Part shown: positions 5,325-6,967 of the stretch, in pieces | Position numbering within the stretch: the first letter of the stretch is position 1 | How the letters are laid out: every line of letters begins with the position of its first letter | Origin: an uncultured Nitrospira sp. | GTDB lineage: Bacteria; Nitrospirota; Nitrospiria; Nitrospirales; Nitrospiraceae | Length of the DNA stretch: 6,967 nt | NCBI GenBank assembly: GCA_946479785.1 | Contig: CAMLHQ010000123.1 | Coordinates: 1-6,967, forward strand | Direction of reading: 5' to 3' | Position numbers and translations under genes: made by a program | The notes under the pieces: generated by a model | The model's input: only the letters and a program-made list of their open reading frames with translations | The model's database searches: none | What the model was told of the DNA's origin: nothing

Positions 5325-6503
5325 ATGGCAGCCACCCACGGTTTGCGACAGCAGGGCCATAGACGCTCGTGTAGGAGACTCATCGGCCTGCTGAGCCTCG
5401 CTCTACTGCTCAGCGCCTGCGAAACTCCCAATCCACGGCAACAGAATCTGCCTCCATCTGAAACCGACCTGGTGCTGCTCAAGCCAGGAACGCTCTGTCA
5501 GAGCACGACGGATTTTCTTCAGCAACACCCGCAATCCACGCTCACGGTGAAAACCTGGGGCACGGGACAGGAATTCATGATCCCGGCCGATCGAAGCCCG
5601 TCCCATGGTGACGAATCCTATTTTTTCGACGAAGATGGGACGCTCGTCGGGACGCTCTTCACGTTTTCGTCCGGTCTCGACTTGGCCCCGTATTCGGTGC
5701 TCCGCCACACCTTGACTCTCCTTAAACCCACGCTGGAGTTCTATCTGAACGTCGCGAACTTTGCGGGGAAGTCCAACATGGACTCCAGTTCACTCTATGA
5801 AACCGGAGACGAGAAAACGACGACGCAATATCTTGTGATCAGTGCACGTGAGCGTCCGACGCTGCTCCAAGCCTCCGTCACCATTGATCCCTATGTCCGG
5901 CTGTTCTCTCCCTACCGACGCGAATTCTTGAATCGCCTGCGACAGCCGAGCGGCACCAACCCTGGGCAGCAGGTAGACAGCCAAGGGGCCGAAGACAAAG
6001 AGCCCTTCCCCTCACTCCAGCAATTCGCCAGAGGCCAGATGGCGCAACTCTCCTATTGCGGCGCCCAGCATTACGAGATTGCGGCCGACGCCTACCAGAA
6101 AGCCATTGCCAGCGGATTTGCCAACAAAGTCTGGCTGGCCGAAGCCCACCACAAGTACGGGCAGTCGTTATTCGGGCAGGGGCAATTCGAGAAGGCGAAA
6201 GCGGAAATGCTCCAGTCATTGGCCATCAGGCCCAACACGCCGGAGATTCTGAACAATCTCGGTTCCGCTCAGCTGAAGCTGGGCGAGAAAGCGGCGGCAT
6301 TGGCTTCGTTTGAAAAGGCCGTCATCCTGCGTCCGAACTATGCCATTGCTCGCTTCAATCTGGCCGAATCGATTGAACTCACGAATCCCAAACGCGCCGT
6401 CAGCGAGTACGATACCTACCTCGCTCTGGTCGAAGGTATCCCGGAGGAAGCCGACAGAATCGCGCTGTCCCAGCAACGCATCAAGCAGCTCAAGCATCAA
6501 TAG
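5325..6503 (+). CDS. Lipoprotein with novel N-terminal domain and C-terminal TPR repeats
   Basis: A 392-aa protein. Residues 1-32 form a lipoprotein signal: a basic region (RRSCRRLIG), a leucine-rich core (LLSLALLL) and the lipobox LSAC with Cys32. Residues 33-205 have no family I recognise; they include FFDEDGTLVGTLFTF (100-114) and a segment around 166-192 with beta-strand character. A short Gln/Pro/Gly linker (206-230) leads to TPR-like helices at about 236-370. Clear units are WLAEAHHKYGQSLFGQGQFE, PEILNNLGSAQLKLGEKAAA and NYAIARFNLAESI. TPRs bind partner proteins, so an envelope scaffold role is inferred. Besides Cys32, the mature chain has only Cys58 and Cys245. The ATG at 5325 has no Shine-Dalgarno. 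A weak CTGGCA (5285-5290) with TATTCT (5309-5314) at 18-base spacing would give an almost leaderless mRNA; TTG at 5343 is an alternative start. Confidence 0.9.
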   Translation: MAATHGLRQQGHRRSCRRLIGLLSLALLLSACETPNPRQQNLPPSETDLVLLKPGTLCQSTTDFLQQHPQSTLTVKTWGTGQEFMIPADRSPSHGDESYFFDEDGTLVGTLFTFSSGLDLAPYSVLRHTLTLLKPTLEFYLNVANFAGKSNMDSSSLYETGDEKTTTQYLVISARERPTLLQASVTIDPYVRLFSPYRREFLNRLRQPSGTNPGQQVDSQGAEDKEPFPSLQQFARGQMAQLSYCGAQHYEIAADAYQKAIASGFANKVWLAEAHHKYGQSLFGQGQFEKAKAEMLQSLAIRPNTPEILNNLGSAQLKLGEKAAALASFEKAVILRPNYAIARFNLAESIELTNPKRAVSEYDTYLALVEGIPEEADRIALSQQRIKQLKHQ

Positions 6504-6508
6504 GGCGG

Positions 6509-6545
6509 CATCCGAAAGGAGAACCGGTCAAAACGGTTCGGGATG
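6509..6545. terminator. Possible bidirectional terminator hairpin between convergent genes
   Basis: GAACCG (6521-6526) pairs with CGGTTC (6534-6539) around a seven-base loop. An outer CATCC/GGATG stem (6509-6513 with 6541-6545) can stack with an uneven internal loop. It fills the 45-base gap between the TPR lipoprotein and the convergent DksA-type gene. No U-run follows directly on either strand, so termination is likely by position but weakly supported by sequence. Confidence 0.35.
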
Positions 6546-6548
6546 AGA

Positions 6549-6967
6549 CTACCGGCGGATTTTTTCTTCTTGTTCCTGAAGCGTCTTGCAGGCGATGCAG
6601 AGCGTCGTCACGGGCCGGGCCTTCAAGCGCTGATAGGGGATCTCTTCTTCGCAGCGTTCACAGATACCATAGACATTCTTCTTTAACCGGTCCAGCGCCT
6701 CATCGATCTTCTTGAGCAACTTCTGCTCCCGTTCCTTGATCCGCATCGAGAAGTTTTGGTCGACTTCGGCCGAAGCCTGGTCGCTCACGTCGGGAAAGGC
6801 TTCTGGCCCTTCGCGCTTCGTGATTCCTTCCCCGGCTTCTTCGAGAATCGCTTGACGCTGTTTTTGAAGTTCGCGCCTAATGGCGCTGTATTTTCCGCCC
6901 GCGGTCGGAGTTCTGGTAGCGCGTTTCGTCGCAAGAGAACTCGTCGAGGTACGTTTCGTGCGCTTGA
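6549..6967 (-). CDS. DksA/TraR-family zinc-finger RNA polymerase regulator, 5' end outside the window
   Basis: DksA-type proteins insert a coiled coil into the RNA polymerase secondary channel and, with ppGpp, adjust transcription of stable-RNA and biosynthetic genes. Translation upstream of the GTG at 6788 stays open and conserved to the right edge (138 residues visible). It reads KYSAIRRELQKQRQAILEEA, then FPDVSDQASAEVDQNF, and the second coil helix EREQKLLKKIDEALDRL. The tip FPDVSDQAS keeps the two Asp and the Ala of the E. coli DksA tip (DxxDxA), which separates it from tipless TraR-like proteins. A four-Cys zinc finger, CERC-17-CIAC, and the family block LKARPVTTLCIACKTL follow. The first visible 24 or so residues are a Lys/Arg/Thr/Ser-rich tail (TKRTSTSSLATKRATRTPT). 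No start codon is visible, so the gene continues beyond 6967. It is convergent with the TPR lipoprotein gene. Confidence 0.9.
   Translation of the reverse strand, partial: KRTKRTSTSSLATKRATRTPTAGGKYSAIRRELQKQRQAILEEAGEGITKREGPEAFPDVSDQASAEVDQNFSMRIKEREQKLLKKIDEALDRLKKNVYGICERCEEEIPYQRLKARPVTTLCIACKTLQEQEEKIRR

Noticed and set aside
6549..6788. A complete 79-aa zinc-finger protein starting at GTG 6788
   Set aside because: The same frame upstream continues with DksA coiled-coil sequence to the window edge, and the GTG falls in the acidic tip, so it is an internal Val codon.

Overview
The window looks like ordinary chromosome from a moderately high-GC bacterium. The protein sequences, the trmFO-xerC-argB grouping and an ACGTGAA heptamer repeat suggest Nitrospira or a close relative. 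That assignment is recognition from memory, not a search result.

Left half (1-4437, minus strand): a compact, partly overlapping gene string reads right to left: trmFO (folate-dependent tRNA U54 methyltransferase), xerC (tyrosine recombinase), argB (N-acetylglutamate kinase), an M28-family zinc exopeptidase, and the 5' part of a methyltransferase-like gene that runs off the left edge. Overlaps and short gaps (28-nt overlap, 90-nt gap, about 13-nt gap, ATGA overlap) suggest one operon. A strong sigma70-like promoter lies at 4478-4507 in front of trmFO.

Middle (4438-4877): a divergent intergenic region carries the trmFO promoter on one strand. On the other strand it carries a promoter and a complete tRNA-Val(CAC) with encoded CCA, then a separate promoter and a hairpin-forming leader for the next gene.

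Right half (4878-6967): two predicted lipoproteins on the plus strand are separated by a good intrinsic terminator. One is a 110-aa protein of unknown function. The other is a 392-aa protein with an unrecognised N-terminal domain and C-terminal TPR repeats. Convergent with them, on the minus strand, is a DksA-type zinc-finger transcription factor whose 5' end lies beyond the right edge.

Functionally this is mostly housekeeping: tRNA modification, chromosome dimer resolution, arginine synthesis, peptide turnover and stringent-response control of RNA polymerase. Two envelope lipoproteins of unknown role sit alongside. I see no defence system, prophage, insertion sequence or CRISPR array. The least explained parts are the two lipoproteins, the structured leader at 4821-4867, and the heptamer repeat inside xerC.
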